DNA of 14,223 bases, from NCBI GenBank assembly GCA_026397855.1, contig JAPLUA010000552.1:1-14223 (forward strand), written 5' to 3'. A program made the position numbers and the translations under genes. Under the pieces are notes generated by a model, which worked only from the letters and a program-made list of their open reading frames with translations, searched no databases and was not told the origin of the DNA. The DNA is from Verrucomicrobiota bacterium (GTDB taxonomy: Bacteria; Verrucomicrobiota; Verrucomicrobiia; Limisphaerales; UBA8199). Below, in pieces: positions 6,652 through 13,960 of the stretch (position 1 is its first letter; each line of letters begins with the position of its first letter).

Positions 6652-8682
6652 ATGGCGAAACGGAATCCCAACAGCAGGCAGCCGCAGGCACTTCCCGGGT
6701 CCCCGGTCCCCCAACCGCCGGGCGCCGGCACCCGAAACGTCACCCTGGTTTGCGCCGGCTTGTTTCTGCTGGTGGTTTGGACCTTCTGGCCGTCGGTTAG
6801 CAACGATTTCGTCAACCTCGATGACCCGATGTATGTCTGTGAGAACGTTCACGTGCTGAACGGTCTCACCTGGCAAGGCATCGGCTGGGCCTTTTCCAGC
6901 CTGGACGGAGGTTTTTGGCATCCGTTGACCTGGCTGTCCCTCATGCTGGACTGCCAGATGTTCGGGCTGCGCGCCGGGGGCCACCATCTGACCAGCCTGC
7001 TGCTTCATGCTGCCACCACGCTGCTGCTGTTCCTGACCTTCCGACGCATGACCGGCGCAACCTGGCGCAGCGCTGCGGTGGCCGCGCTGTTCGCCCTGCA
7101 CCCGCTGCATGTCGAATCGGTGGCCTGGGTCTCGGACCGCAAAGATGTGCTGGGCGCATTCTTCTGGATGCTCGCGTTGCTGTCGTATGCGCTCTATGTG
7201 GAGCGGTTCCAGGCAAGAGCCAGGGAGTCTGCGCCCGGTCCCGGGCCTCACGTTCCACGCTTCAGGTTTTGCGCCGCACCTTGCTATGTTCTTTGCCTCT
7301 GCTTCTTCGTCTGCGGCCTCATGAGCAAAGCGACGGTGTTGACCCTGCCGTTCATACTCCTGCTGCTTGACTGGTGGCCCCTGGGCCGCTTCCAGATCTC
7401 AACCGTTCGGCACTTGCTCTTCGAGAAGCTGCCTTTCTTCGTCGTCGGGGCCATCGCCGGGCTGATCTCGGTTTACGGCCAGAACAACTTGGGAGCGCTG
7501 CCTGACGTCGTGCAGTTTCCGGTAGCAGACCGCCTGTCCAACGCGGTGCTGTCGTATGCGCGCTACCTGGCGCAGACGTTTTGGCCCTTCAACCTGGCGG
7601 CGTATTACCCTTACCCGGCCACCTTTCCACTTGGGCCCACCATTGCAGTTGCCCTGCTGGGTCTGAGCGCCTCGGCCCTGTTGTTGTGGGCTGCCCGCCA
7701 GCATCGGTACCTGGCGGTTGGTTGGCTGTGGTATGGGGTCACCCTCCTGCCGGTAATCGGGCTGGTTCAGGTTGGAGGACACGCGCGGGCGGATCGCTAT
7801 ACCTACTTGCCGTTGATCGGGCTCTTTATAATGGTCGTCTGGGCCTCACAGGACCTCGCCAAACGGTGGCGTCACCAGGTTGCCATTCTGTCTTCCGTTG
7901 CCGTCCTGACCGTCTCGGTCTGCCTCCTCCTCACCCGCCGCCAAATCGGCTATTGGAGGGACAGTGAGACGCTGCTTCGCCAGGCCATCGCGGTCACACG
8001 CGACAATCACATGGCGCAGAACAACCTGGGCGTTGCGCTCACCAAACAAGGGCAACTCGACGAGGCGGTCTCCCGGCTGCAAGAGGCCATCCGCATCGCC
8101 CCCAACTACGCCGAGGCTTACAACAACCTGGGCACGGCGCTGGCGATGCAAGGACGGTTGGATGACGCCATCGCCCGCTTCCAGGTAGCCCTGCGGCTGA
8201 AGCCGCACTACGCGCAGGCTCATAACGACCTGGGCGCCGCGCTGGGCCGGCAAGGGCGGATGGACGAGGCGATTGCCCAATTGGAGGAGGCGGTGAGGCT
8301 CGCCCCTGCCTTCGCAGACGCGCGCTGCAACCTGGGCGACGCGCTGGCCGCCGAAAGCCGTTTCGACGAGGCCATCACACAGTATCAGCAGGCCATCTTG
8401 CTCAACCCCAACTACCCGGACACGCACAACCATCCCGGCATCGCTCTCAGCTCGAAGGGACGCCTGGATGAAGCCATCGGCCATTTCCAGCAGGCCTTAC
8501 AGCTCAATCCGGACTACGCCGAAGCCCACGGGAATCTTGGGGCAGCCCTGGGCCGAAAAGGACGCTTCGACGAAGCGATAAGCCACCTCCAGGAAGCGGT
8601 CAGGCTGAAGCCAGATTATGCCGCGGCCCGGAATAACCTGGTGGCCGCCTTGGCCGCAAAGGCCGCCAACTCAAAGAAGTGA
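6652..8682 (+). CDS. TMTC-like GT-C membrane protein with C-terminal TPR array (paralogue 2)
   Basis: A 676-residue paralogue of the gene just upstream. The same landmarks appear in order: NLDDPMY (D57, D58) in the first loop, HHLTSLLLHAA, and FALHPLHVESVAW (H150, E155) followed by SDRKDVLG, with further membrane spans to about residue 430. Six 34-residue TPR units run from about 454 to 657 (NNLG...QG.LDEA...L..A....P). The fifth has NHPG where the others have NNLG or NDLG. Relative to paralogue 1, the loop around residues 186-208 is about 20 residues longer; this extension contains a heptamer repeat and is followed by a Cys-rich hydrophobic run (CAAPCYVLCLCFFVCG). A start at ATG 6652, 3 bp after the previous stop, implies co-translation. 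The sugar-transfer role is inferred from family resemblance only. Confidence 0.85.
   Translation: MAKRNPNSRQPQALPGSPVPQPPGAGTRNVTLVCAGLFLLVVWTFWPSVSNDFVNLDDPMYVCENVHVLNGLTWQGIGWAFSSLDGGFWHPLTWLSLMLDCQMFGLRAGGHHLTSLLLHAATTLLLFLTFRRMTGATWRSAAVAALFALHPLHVESVAWVSDRKDVLGAFFWMLALLSYALYVERFQARARESAPGPGPHVPRFRFCAAPCYVLCLCFFVCGLMSKATVLTLPFILLLLDWWPLGRFQISTVRHLLFEKLPFFVVGAIAGLISVYGQNNLGALPDVVQFPVADRLSNAVLSYARYLAQTFWPFNLAAYYPYPATFPLGPTIAVALLGLSASALLLWAARQHRYLAVGWLWYGVTLLPVIGLVQVGGHARADRYTYLPLIGLFIMVVWASQDLAKRWRHQVAILSSVAVLTVSVCLLLTRRQIGYWRDSETLLRQAIAVTRDNHMAQNNLGVALTKQGQLDEAVSRLQEAIRIAPNYAEAYNNLGTALAMQGRLDDAIARFQVALRLKPHYAQAHNDLGAALGRQGRMDEAIAQLEEAVRLAPAFADARCNLGDALAAESRFDEAITQYQQAILLNPNYPDTHNHPGIALSSKGRLDEAIGHFQQALQLNPDYAEAHGNLGAALGRKGRFDEAISHLQEAVRLKPDYAAARNNLVAALAAKAANSKK
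7249..7269 (+). repeat. Heptamer tandem repeat inside the second TMTC-like gene
   Basis: Three adjacent 7-bp units, CACGTTC, CACGCTT and CAGGTTT, lie in frame inside a loop that is longer than in the neighbouring paralogue. Unit phase and the CAGG start of the third unit match the argS array at 4195-4222. The lead bases also resemble each other: CCCGG at 7234 and CTCACGTTCC at 7247, against CCCGG at 4164 and CTCACCGTCC at 4181. Confidence 0.65.
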
Positions 8683-8826
8683 ATACCCCCGCCTGATTCT
8701 GCCTCCACGCTGCTATAAAATAATCCACTTTTGACGACTTCTTGCTTGCATTAAGCGGCAACGCTGCTGTAATGGACGCAAATAGGGTTGAGTTCAGGGA
8801 TAATCTGTTATGGTATTTTAGCATTT

Positions 8827-9630
8827 ATGAAGAAACTACTTTGCTGCGGTGGGTTGCTGATCGCAACTCTGGGCGTGCAGGCGACGCCCCTTTTCTCGGA
8901 CGATTTCAACACCTATAGCCCGGGCAACCTGGTCGGTCAGGGCACCTGGGCACAAACCGGCGCCTCTGCGACCACGCCAATCCAAGTTAGTGGCGGCAAG
9001 GCGGTGCTCGGCACATCTGGGCAGGATGCTTATTCCCCGCTCCCCGGCGGCCCAATCACGCTGGCCGACGGAGAGAACTTTTACATCGGCCTGACGCTCA
9101 ACGTCGCTACCGCTCAGGCCGGGGGCGATTACTTCCTGCACTGGTCGCCGACCGTGGGCAACACTTCAACGTTCATTGACCGCCTCTTTGTTAAATCCAC
9201 AACGGGAGGATACCTCCTTGGTTGGATGGAAACTTCCGGGACCGGGGTTGTCCCCTCCTACGGTTCAACCGTGCTCAATTTTGCGACGGATTACCGGGTG
9301 GTTGTGGCTTATCACGACGTGGCCGGCGCTTTGAATGATACCGGATCCGTCTATGTTAATCCCTTCACCGATCTCAATGTAGAGCTCAACAACACGCCCT
9401 ATGTAACCAAGAATTGGACCTCTCCGACTGCTGAGACCGAGACCATTGCCGCTCTCAACTTCAGGCAGGGCAGCGCAGGCTCAGCAGCAGGAGTGGGTAT
9501 TGACAACCTCAATGCCAGCAAGTTGTTTTCGGATGTAAGCACCTACACCCCGATTCCCGAACCGGCCAGCCTGTCCCTCCTGGGAGGATTCGGCTTGCTC
9601 GCCTGGTGGTCAACCCGCAGAAGGAAGTAA
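8827..9630 (+). CDS. PEP-CTERM sorting domain exoprotein
   Basis: A secreted 267-residue protein. It has a signal peptide at residues 1 to about 21 (MKKLLCCGGLLIATLGVQA, cleavage probably before TP), a Ser/Thr/Gly-rich body resembling a concanavalin/LamG-type beta domain (FSDDFNTYSPGNL near the mature N-terminus), and at the C-terminus the PEP-CTERM signal: IPEPASLSLL, a hydrophobic stretch, then RRRK. PEP-CTERM proteins are processed by exosortase and linked to the envelope or exopolysaccharide; no exosortase gene is in this window. ATG at 8827 is preferred over an upstream in-frame TTG at 8788 because it gives a normal signal peptide. It is followed by a strong terminator. Specific function is unknown. 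It lies 144 bp after the TMTC-like pair and probably has its own promoter in that gap, though none was clear. Confidence 0.9.
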   Translation: MKKLLCCGGLLIATLGVQATPLFSDDFNTYSPGNLVGQGTWAQTGASATTPIQVSGGKAVLGTSGQDAYSPLPGGPITLADGENFYIGLTLNVATAQAGGDYFLHWSPTVGNTSTFIDRLFVKSTTGGYLLGWMETSGTGVVPSYGSTVLNFATDYRVVVAYHDVAGALNDTGSVYVNPFTDLNVELNNTPYVTKNWTSPTAETETIAALNFRQGSAGSAAGVGIDNLNASKLFSDVSTYTPIPEPASLSLLGGFGLLAWWSTRRRK

Positions 9631-9650
9631 CAGTTTCAGACCTTTAGATG

Positions 9651-9682
9651 AAAGGCGCAGCTCACGCTGCGCCTTTCTTTTT
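9651..9682 (+). terminator. Rho-independent terminator after the PEP-CTERM gene
   Basis: A perfect 11-bp stem, AAAGGCGCAGC (9651-9661) paired with GCTGCGCCTTT (9666-9676), with a 4-base TCAC loop, is followed by CTTTTT. It starts 21 bp after the stop codon. It should end plus-strand transcription before the MFS gene. Confidence 0.93.
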
Positions 9683-9775
9683 GCCTCAATTACCCTGGAT
9701 GCCGCCGGGATGAAGGCTGTCGGCTTTTTCGCTGGCATCAAGGGCCGTTTCTCCACCATCCTCCGAACCTGAAGC

Positions 9776-11086
9776 ATGGGCATTTCCAAGCCGAACACGC
9801 CGCTGACAGGCCAGGCTCCACCCGCCCCCGAGGCGACGCATCTGCGCCAGATTTCCCGTTCTCAATGGCGTTCGGGCATCGCCGCGTGGCTCGGTTGGGC
9901 GTTCGACGGGCTGGACATGCACCTTTACACGCTGGTGGCGGCACCCTTTGTTGCGGAGTTGATCGGAGCCACCCGGACGACGGATCCTGCGGTGGGCCGC
10001 TACGGCTCGCTGATTCAGGGGGCTTTTCTCCTGGGTTGGGCGCTGGGCGGCGGGTTCTTCGGGCGGATTGGCGACCGGTTGGGCCGGGCGCGGGCGCTGA
10101 GCTTCAGCATTCTGACCTACGCGGCCTTTACGGGGCTCTCCTTCTTCGCCCAGGCATGGTGGCACCTGCTCATCTTTCGCTTTCTTGCCGCGCTGGGCAT
10201 TGGCGGAGAATGGGCCGTGGGCGCGTCCCTGCTCTCCGAGACCTGGCCTCGACGGTGGCGGCCGTGGATCGCAGCGGTGCTCCAGACCGGCGGCAACATC
10301 GGCATCCTGGCCGCCTGCCTGGCCAATTTCATCCTGGCGGCCGCGCCGCCGCGCTATCTGTTCCTGATCGGCGTGTTGCCGGCGCTGGTGGTGTTTTGGA
10401 TTCGCCGCTCGGTGCCGGAGACGGAGGAATGGCGTTCCGCCAAAGCGCAGGCGCGCCTCCACGAGCCGGGCGTGCGCGACCTGTTCCGCGGGCAGGTTAG
10501 GTCGGTTACCCTCTGGGTGGTGCTGGTCTGCGGCGTGTCGCTGACTGCTCACTGGGCGTTCCTGTTCTGGAGCCAGCAACACCTGCGGAACCTGCCGGAC
10601 GTTTTGAGCTGGAGCGCCGAGCAGAAGAACAAGCTGGCCAGTGCGGGGATGTACCTGGTGATCGGCAGCTCCATTCTCGGAAACTTCTTTGCCGGCTGGC
10701 TCTCACGGCGCATCGGGTATCGGGCCGCCATCGGCGCCATCTTCCTGATGTATTTCCTCGCCCTGTTCGGCGCGTATTGCATCCCGCGCCAGCACACGGC
10801 CCTGCTCTGCTGGTTCCCCCTGATTGGCTTCTGCCAGGGCGTCTTTGCCCTGTTCACGATGTATCTGCCTCCCCTGTTTCCCACCTTGCTGCGCACCACC
10901 GGCGCGGGGTTCTGCTACAACATCGGCCGGATCACCGCGGCCTTCGGCACCGTCTTCTTCGGCCTGTGCTCCAACCTGTTCTCCAAAGCCGGGGACCACC
11001 GCACCGCTCTTTTCCTCGCCGGCTTCCTCTTCCTGCCCGCTGCCGCAATCTCCCTATTTCTCCCGCGTCCACGCGATGATGCGTAA
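9776..11086 (+). CDS. MFS transporter (AAHS/sugar-porter-like)
   Basis: A 436-residue, probably 12-span inner-membrane secondary transporter of the Major Facilitator Superfamily. FDGLDMHLY in the first span (D44, D47) is typical of the aromatic acid/H+ symporter and metabolite/H+ symporter groups. The motif A loop GRIGDRLGRARAL is present (D100), followed by FRFLAALGIGGEWAVGASLLSE. The second half repeats the loop as WLSRRIGYRAAIG. A longer central loop, SVPETEEWRSAKAQARLHEP, separates the halves as usual. Substrate cannot be told from sequence; organic acids or sugars are the family norm. The start is after the 9651-9682 terminator, so it is likely a separate transcript. It converges with the DUF167 gene. 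Confidence 0.92.
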   Translation: MGISKPNTPLTGQAPPAPEATHLRQISRSQWRSGIAAWLGWAFDGLDMHLYTLVAAPFVAELIGATRTTDPAVGRYGSLIQGAFLLGWALGGGFFGRIGDRLGRARALSFSILTYAAFTGLSFFAQAWWHLLIFRFLAALGIGGEWAVGASLLSETWPRRWRPWIAAVLQTGGNIGILAACLANFILAAAPPRYLFLIGVLPALVVFWIRRSVPETEEWRSAKAQARLHEPGVRDLFRGQVRSVTLWVVLVCGVSLTAHWAFLFWSQQHLRNLPDVLSWSAEQKNKLASAGMYLVIGSSILGNFFAGWLSRRIGYRAAIGAIFLMYFLALFGAYCIPRQHTALLCWFPLIGFCQGVFALFTMYLPPLFPTLLRTTGAGFCYNIGRITAAFGTVFFGLCSNLFSKAGDHRTALFLAGFLFLPAAAISLFLPRPRDDA

Positions 11087-11129
11087 CATCCGGTATCCGG
11101 GGGCTCAGCCTGGCAACCCGGTTTCGGAA

Positions 11130-11429
11130 TCAGCTCTTGCCCAGCTTCCCCGCCAAAGCCTCCGGAGAGATGCCATAGAGCTTGATCACTTTATGGCGCG
11201 AGGTGTGGCCGCGCACCAGCTCCACCCGGTTGCGAGGGCAATCCAGATGGTCTGCGAGGAGCTTCACCAGCGCCTCATTGGCCGCGGCATCCACGGGCGG
11301 GGCGGTGACCTTGATGCGGAGCTCGGCACCGAGCGCCTCGCCAATTTCGTTGGCCGATGCGCGCGGCTGGAGCTTAACCGACAGCAAAACTCCGTCGGGC
11401 TGGACGCGAAGAAAGGCGGGCATGGTCAT
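11130..11429 (-). CDS. DUF167 / UPF0235 (YggU-family) protein
   Basis: A small cytoplasmic protein of about 99 residues and unknown biochemical role, widely conserved in bacteria and archaea. The family signature is clear: SVKLQPRASANEI near the start, LRIKVTAPPVDAAANEALVK in the middle, then RVELVRGHTSRHKVIKL. ATG at 11429 is chosen; ATG at 11423 is equally possible and a TTG at 11438 less likely. No Shine-Dalgarno decides it. It converges with the MFS gene (43-bp gap, no clear terminator) and is divergent from the DUF1080 lipoprotein. Confidence 0.88.
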   Translation of the reverse strand: MTMPAFLRVQPDGVLLSVKLQPRASANEIGEALGAELRIKVTAPPVDAAANEALVKLLADHLDCPRNRVELVRGHTSRHKVIKLYGISPEALAGKLGKS

Positions 11430-11482
11430 AGGTCGCAAATGAATTCTGGTCGAGCGTGCGTCTGAAAGCTAGTGTTTACGCG

Positions 11483-11487
11483 AAGGA
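11483..11487 (+). promoter_or_regulatory. Ribosome binding site deciding the lipoprotein start
   Basis: AAGGA lies 5 bp before ATG at 11493. This favours that ATG over the in-frame GTG at 11472 and gives a proper lipoprotein signal peptide. It is one of the few recognisable Shine-Dalgarno sites in the window. Confidence 0.7.
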
Positions 11488-11492
11488 ACAAC

Positions 11493-12257
11493 ATGAGCAG
11501 AGCGTATCTTGAATTAGCCCGGGCACTCGGATTCGCAGCGAGCCTGCTGCTGGCGGCCGGCTGCGCATCCGAAGCGGCCAAACCGGCGCCCCAGCCTGCA
11601 GCGCAGCAACCGGCACCGGCAGTCCCCCCGCCCGCGGCGAGTGCGGAATCAAAGGTGGTTCTGCCCCCCGGCGCAGCGCAGCCTCCAGCGCCCTTTGAAG
11701 GTGAGGGCTGGCAACCCCTGTTCGCCGGGGAAAACCTGGACGGCTGGCGCGAGACCCCCTTTGCCGGCCACGGCGATGTGCATTGCCAGTCGGGATTGAT
11801 CATCCTCAGCATGGGAGACCCGTTCACCGGCATCAACTGGACCAACGACTTCCCCAAAGTGAACTACGAGCTGGCGCTCGATGCCATGCGGTTGTCGGGC
11901 TCGGACTTCTTCTGCGGGTTGACAGTGCCGGTAGGGACCAACTCGTGCAGTTTGATCGTAGGCGGCTGGGGCGGTTCGCTGGTGGGGATCTCGAGCCTGG
12001 ACGGCATGGACGCTTCAGAAAACGACAGCACCAAGTTCACCAGCTTCGAGTCCGGCCGCTGGTACCGCATCCGGCTCCGCGTGACGGAGAAGCGGATCGA
12101 GGGGTGGATTGACAAGGAGAAGCTGGTAAACGTGAGCACGGAAGGCAGGCGCATCTCCGTGCGGCCCGGCGACATTGAGCTTTCAATGCCGTTCGGGCTG
12201 GCGGCGTGGCAGACCTCGGCGGCATTTCGCGAGATCAAGTTCCGCCGTGTAAACTGA
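11493..12257 (+). CDS. DUF1080 (3-keto-disaccharide hydrolase-like) lipoprotein
   Basis: A 254-residue predicted lipoprotein. The signal sequence ends in a lipobox LAAGC with the acylated cysteine at residue 24, followed by an Ala/Pro/Gln-rich linker to about residue 70. The rest is one DUF1080 domain (PF06439, concanavalin-like): GWQPLFAGENLDGWR at its start, a central FPKVNYELALDAMRLSGSDFFCGLTVP segment, then ESGRWYRIRLRVTEKRIEGWIDKEKL and a final FREIKFRRV. The family includes 3-keto-glycoside hydrolases and many uncharacterised Verrucomicrobia and Planctomycetes proteins, so envelope carbohydrate binding or cleavage is plausible but not shown. The start is divergent from the DUF167 gene, 63 bp away. 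The stop codon at 12255-12257 overlaps the first base pairs of a heptamer repeat. Confidence 0.88.
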   Translation: MSRAYLELARALGFAASLLLAAGCASEAAKPAPQPAAQQPAPAVPPPAASAESKVVLPPGAAQPPAPFEGEGWQPLFAGENLDGWRETPFAGHGDVHCQSGLIILSMGDPFTGINWTNDFPKVNYELALDAMRLSGSDFFCGLTVPVGTNSCSLIVGGWGGSLVGISSLDGMDASENDSTKFTSFESGRWYRIRLRVTEKRIEGWIDKEKLVNVSTEGRRISVRPGDIELSMPFGLAAWQTSAAFREIKFRRVN

Positions 12258-12287
12258 TATACGATTTACGATATACGATTTACGCGT
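12256..12287 (+). repeat. Heptamer array, left arm of the inverted pair
   Basis: GATATACGATTTAC occurs twice in perfect tandem (12256-12269 and 12270-12283). Read as heptamers it is TACGATT, TACGATA, TACGATT and TACGCGT (12260-12287). The last 13 bases of TACGATTTACGCG (12274-12286) match the right arm perfectly in inverted orientation. Confidence 0.9.
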
Positions 12288-12298
12288 GGAATTGAGCA

Positions 12299-12330
12299 GG
12301 GCGGCTGCAGTCGAAATCTGGATGCCGCCC
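12299..12330. other. Hairpin in the DUF1080-gnd convergent gap
   Basis: GGGCGGC (12299-12305) pairs with GCCGCCC (12324-12330), with an inner CAG/CTG stem (12308-12310 and 12317-12319). An A-T pair extends the outer stem. There is no T-tract directly after it in either direction, so a Rho-independent terminator is possible but not typical. Confidence 0.5.
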
Positions 12331-12367
12331 TTCTGAAGAGCCCGAATCCCAGGCAAAATGATCCACT

Positions 12368-12398
12368 GCGCCAGGGTCGCCAATAGCTCCCCTGGCGC
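12368..12398. other. Second hairpin in the convergent gap
   Basis: GCGCCAGGG (12368-12376) pairs perfectly with CCCTGGCGC (12390-12398) around a 13-base loop. The distal arm overlaps the start of the right heptamer block. No T-tract follows directly on either strand. It could help end gnd transcription on the minus strand. Confidence 0.5.
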
Positions 12399-12427
12399 GT
12401 AAATCGTAAATCGCCAATCGTAAATCC
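12396..12427 (-). repeat. Heptamer array, right arm of the inverted pair
   Basis: On the minus strand the block reads TACGATT, GGCGATT, TACGATT and TACGCG, the same 7-bp family as the left arm in inverted orientation. CGCGTAAATCGTA (12396-12408) is the exact reverse complement of 12274-12286. The block ends just at the gnd stop codon. Confidence 0.88.
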
Positions 12428-13882
12428 CTATACGGTGTAGGTGCTGGAAGCAGTAGTGCCCCCACGGCCAGTCCAGTTTGTGTGGAAGAACTCGCCGCGC
12501 GGCTTGTCCACGCGTTCGTAGGTGTGGGCGCCGAAGTAATCGCGCTGGGCCTGGAGCAGGTTCGCCGGCAGGCGTTCGCTGCGGATGCCGTCGAAGAACG
12601 CCAGGGCGGTGCTGAAGGCCGGCACCGGGATGCCTTTCTTGACGGCGGTCGAGACCACCTTTCGCCAGGCGCGGGTGCAGCTCTTGATCTCCTTCTTGAA
12701 GAACGGATTGAGCAGGAGGTTCTCGAGGTTCGGGTTCTTGTCGAAGGCCTTCTTAATGTCGCCGAGGAACACGCTGCGGATAATGCAGCCGCCGCGCCAC
12801 ATCAATGCGATGCCGCCGTAGTTCAGGTTCCAGCCGTATTGCTTGGCCGCCGCGCGCATCAGCATGTAGCCCTGCGTGTAGCTGATCATCTTCGAGGCAT
12901 AAAGCGCCTGGCGGATGGCGGCGACCCATTGGGCGCGGTCGCCGGAGAACTTCGAGTTCGATGGCTTGAAGACCTTCGAGGCCTCCACGCGCGCGTCCTT
13001 CATGGCCGACACGCAGCGCGAATAAACCGCCTCGGCGATCAGGGTGATCGGGATGCCCATGTCCTGCGAAGAGATGACCGTCCACTTGCCCGTGCCTTTT
13101 TGCCCAGCGGTGTCCAGGATCTTGTCCACGATCGGGGTGCCATCGGTGTCCTTGAAGCCGAGAATATCGCGCGTGATCTCGACCAGGTAAGAGTCGAGTT
13201 CGCCCTTGTTCCATTCGGCAAAGACCTCGTGCATCTCCTGCGCGGTCATGCCCAGGCCGTCCTTCATCAACTGGTAGGCTTCGCAGATGAGCTGCATGTC
13301 GCCGTATTCGATTCCGTTGTGAACCATCTTCACGTAGTGGCCCGCGCCGCCTTCGCCGACCCAGTCGCAGCATGGGGAACTGTCGCCGACTTTCGCCGAG
13401 ATGGCCTGGAAGATGTCCTTCACGTGCGGCCAGGCGGCGGGTGAGCCACCGGGCATGATGCTCGGTCCGCGGCGGGCACCTTCTTCGCCCCCGGAAACGC
13501 CGGTGCCGATGTAGAGCAGCCCCTTGGACTCTACGTATTTGGCCCGGCGAATCGTGTCCTGGAACAGGGAATTGCCGCCATCAATGATGATGTCACCCGC
13601 TTCGAGGTAGGGAATGACCTGTTCGATAAACTCGTCCACGGCCTGGCCGGCTTTGACCATCAGCATCACGCGGCGGGGCCGCTTGAGCAGGCCAACCATT
13701 TCCTGGATGGAGTGCGCGCCGACGACCTGGGTGCCCTTGGCTTCGTTGTTGAGAAACTCGTCCACCTTGGCGACGGTGCGATTGTAGGCGGCCACAGTGA
13801 ACCCGTGGTCGTTCATGTTCAAAATCAGATTCTGGCCCATTACAGCCAGCCCAATGACAGCAATATCAGCTTTTTGTTCCAT
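12428..13882 (-). CDS. gnd: 6-phosphogluconate dehydrogenase, decarboxylating
   Basis: The oxidative pentose phosphate enzyme that converts 6-phosphogluconate to ribulose 5-phosphate and CO2 with NADP+ reduction, cytoplasmic and dimeric. The 484-residue length matches the long (E. coli-like) Gnd form. The Rossmann motif IAVIGLAVMGQN is at residues 7-18; DGGNSLFQDT, VSGGEEGARRGPSIMPGG and GEGGAGHYVKMVHNGIEYGD follow, with catalytic K185 and N189 and E192 offset by two from E. coli. The C-terminal all-helical domain contains YASKMISYTQGYMLMR, WRGGCIIRS and AQRDYFGAHTYER. ATG at 13882 is chosen by the family N-terminus; an in-frame ATG at 13906 would add eight residues. It converges on the DUF1080 gene. 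The assignment is secure. Confidence 0.97.
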   Translation of the reverse strand: MEQKADIAVIGLAVMGQNLILNMNDHGFTVAAYNRTVAKVDEFLNNEAKGTQVVGAHSIQEMVGLLKRPRRVMLMVKAGQAVDEFIEQVIPYLEAGDIIIDGGNSLFQDTIRRAKYVESKGLLYIGTGVSGGEEGARRGPSIMPGGSPAAWPHVKDIFQAISAKVGDSSPCCDWVGEGGAGHYVKMVHNGIEYGDMQLICEAYQLMKDGLGMTAQEMHEVFAEWNKGELDSYLVEITRDILGFKDTDGTPIVDKILDTAGQKGTGKWTVISSQDMGIPITLIAEAVYSRCVSAMKDARVEASKVFKPSNSKFSGDRAQWVAAIRQALYASKMISYTQGYMLMRAAAKQYGWNLNYGGIALMWRGGCIIRSVFLGDIKKAFDKNPNLENLLLNPFFKKEIKSCTRAWRKVVSTAVKKGIPVPAFSTALAFFDGIRSERLPANLLQAQRDYFGAHTYERVDKPRGEFFHTNWTGRGGTTASSTYTV

Positions 13883-13960
13883 ATAGTATATTTGTAAAGG
13901 AGCCATTAATCATACAAGAATCCTGATGATCCGCCAGCACATTTTTGGCCGCGTGCGGAG

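Noticed and set aside
8590..8640. Variant fifth TPR (NHPG) in the second TMTC-like protein as a sign of decay
   Set aside because: One unit with Pro in place of Leu (near residue 595) is within normal TPR variation; the frame and other units are intact.
8700..8826. Sigma-70 promoter of the PEP-CTERM gene
   Set aside because: TTGACG at 8731 and TTGAGT at 8788 look like -35 boxes, but no -10 box at 16-18 bp spacing fits either.
9686..10582. Minus-strand open frame of 298 codons over the MFS gene
   Set aside because: Opposite a clear MFS transporter; the product is Arg/Gln/Pro-rich and would start inside another coding region.
11087..11129. Terminator between the MFS and DUF167 genes
   Set aside because: Only a 5-bp CCGGG/CCCGG pairing with a long loop and no T-tract on the plus strand; too weak to call.
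12482..13444. Plus-strand open frame of 320 codons opposite gnd
   Set aside because: Shadow of gnd; the minus strand is a full-length Gnd with active-site residues, and this frame shows no family features.
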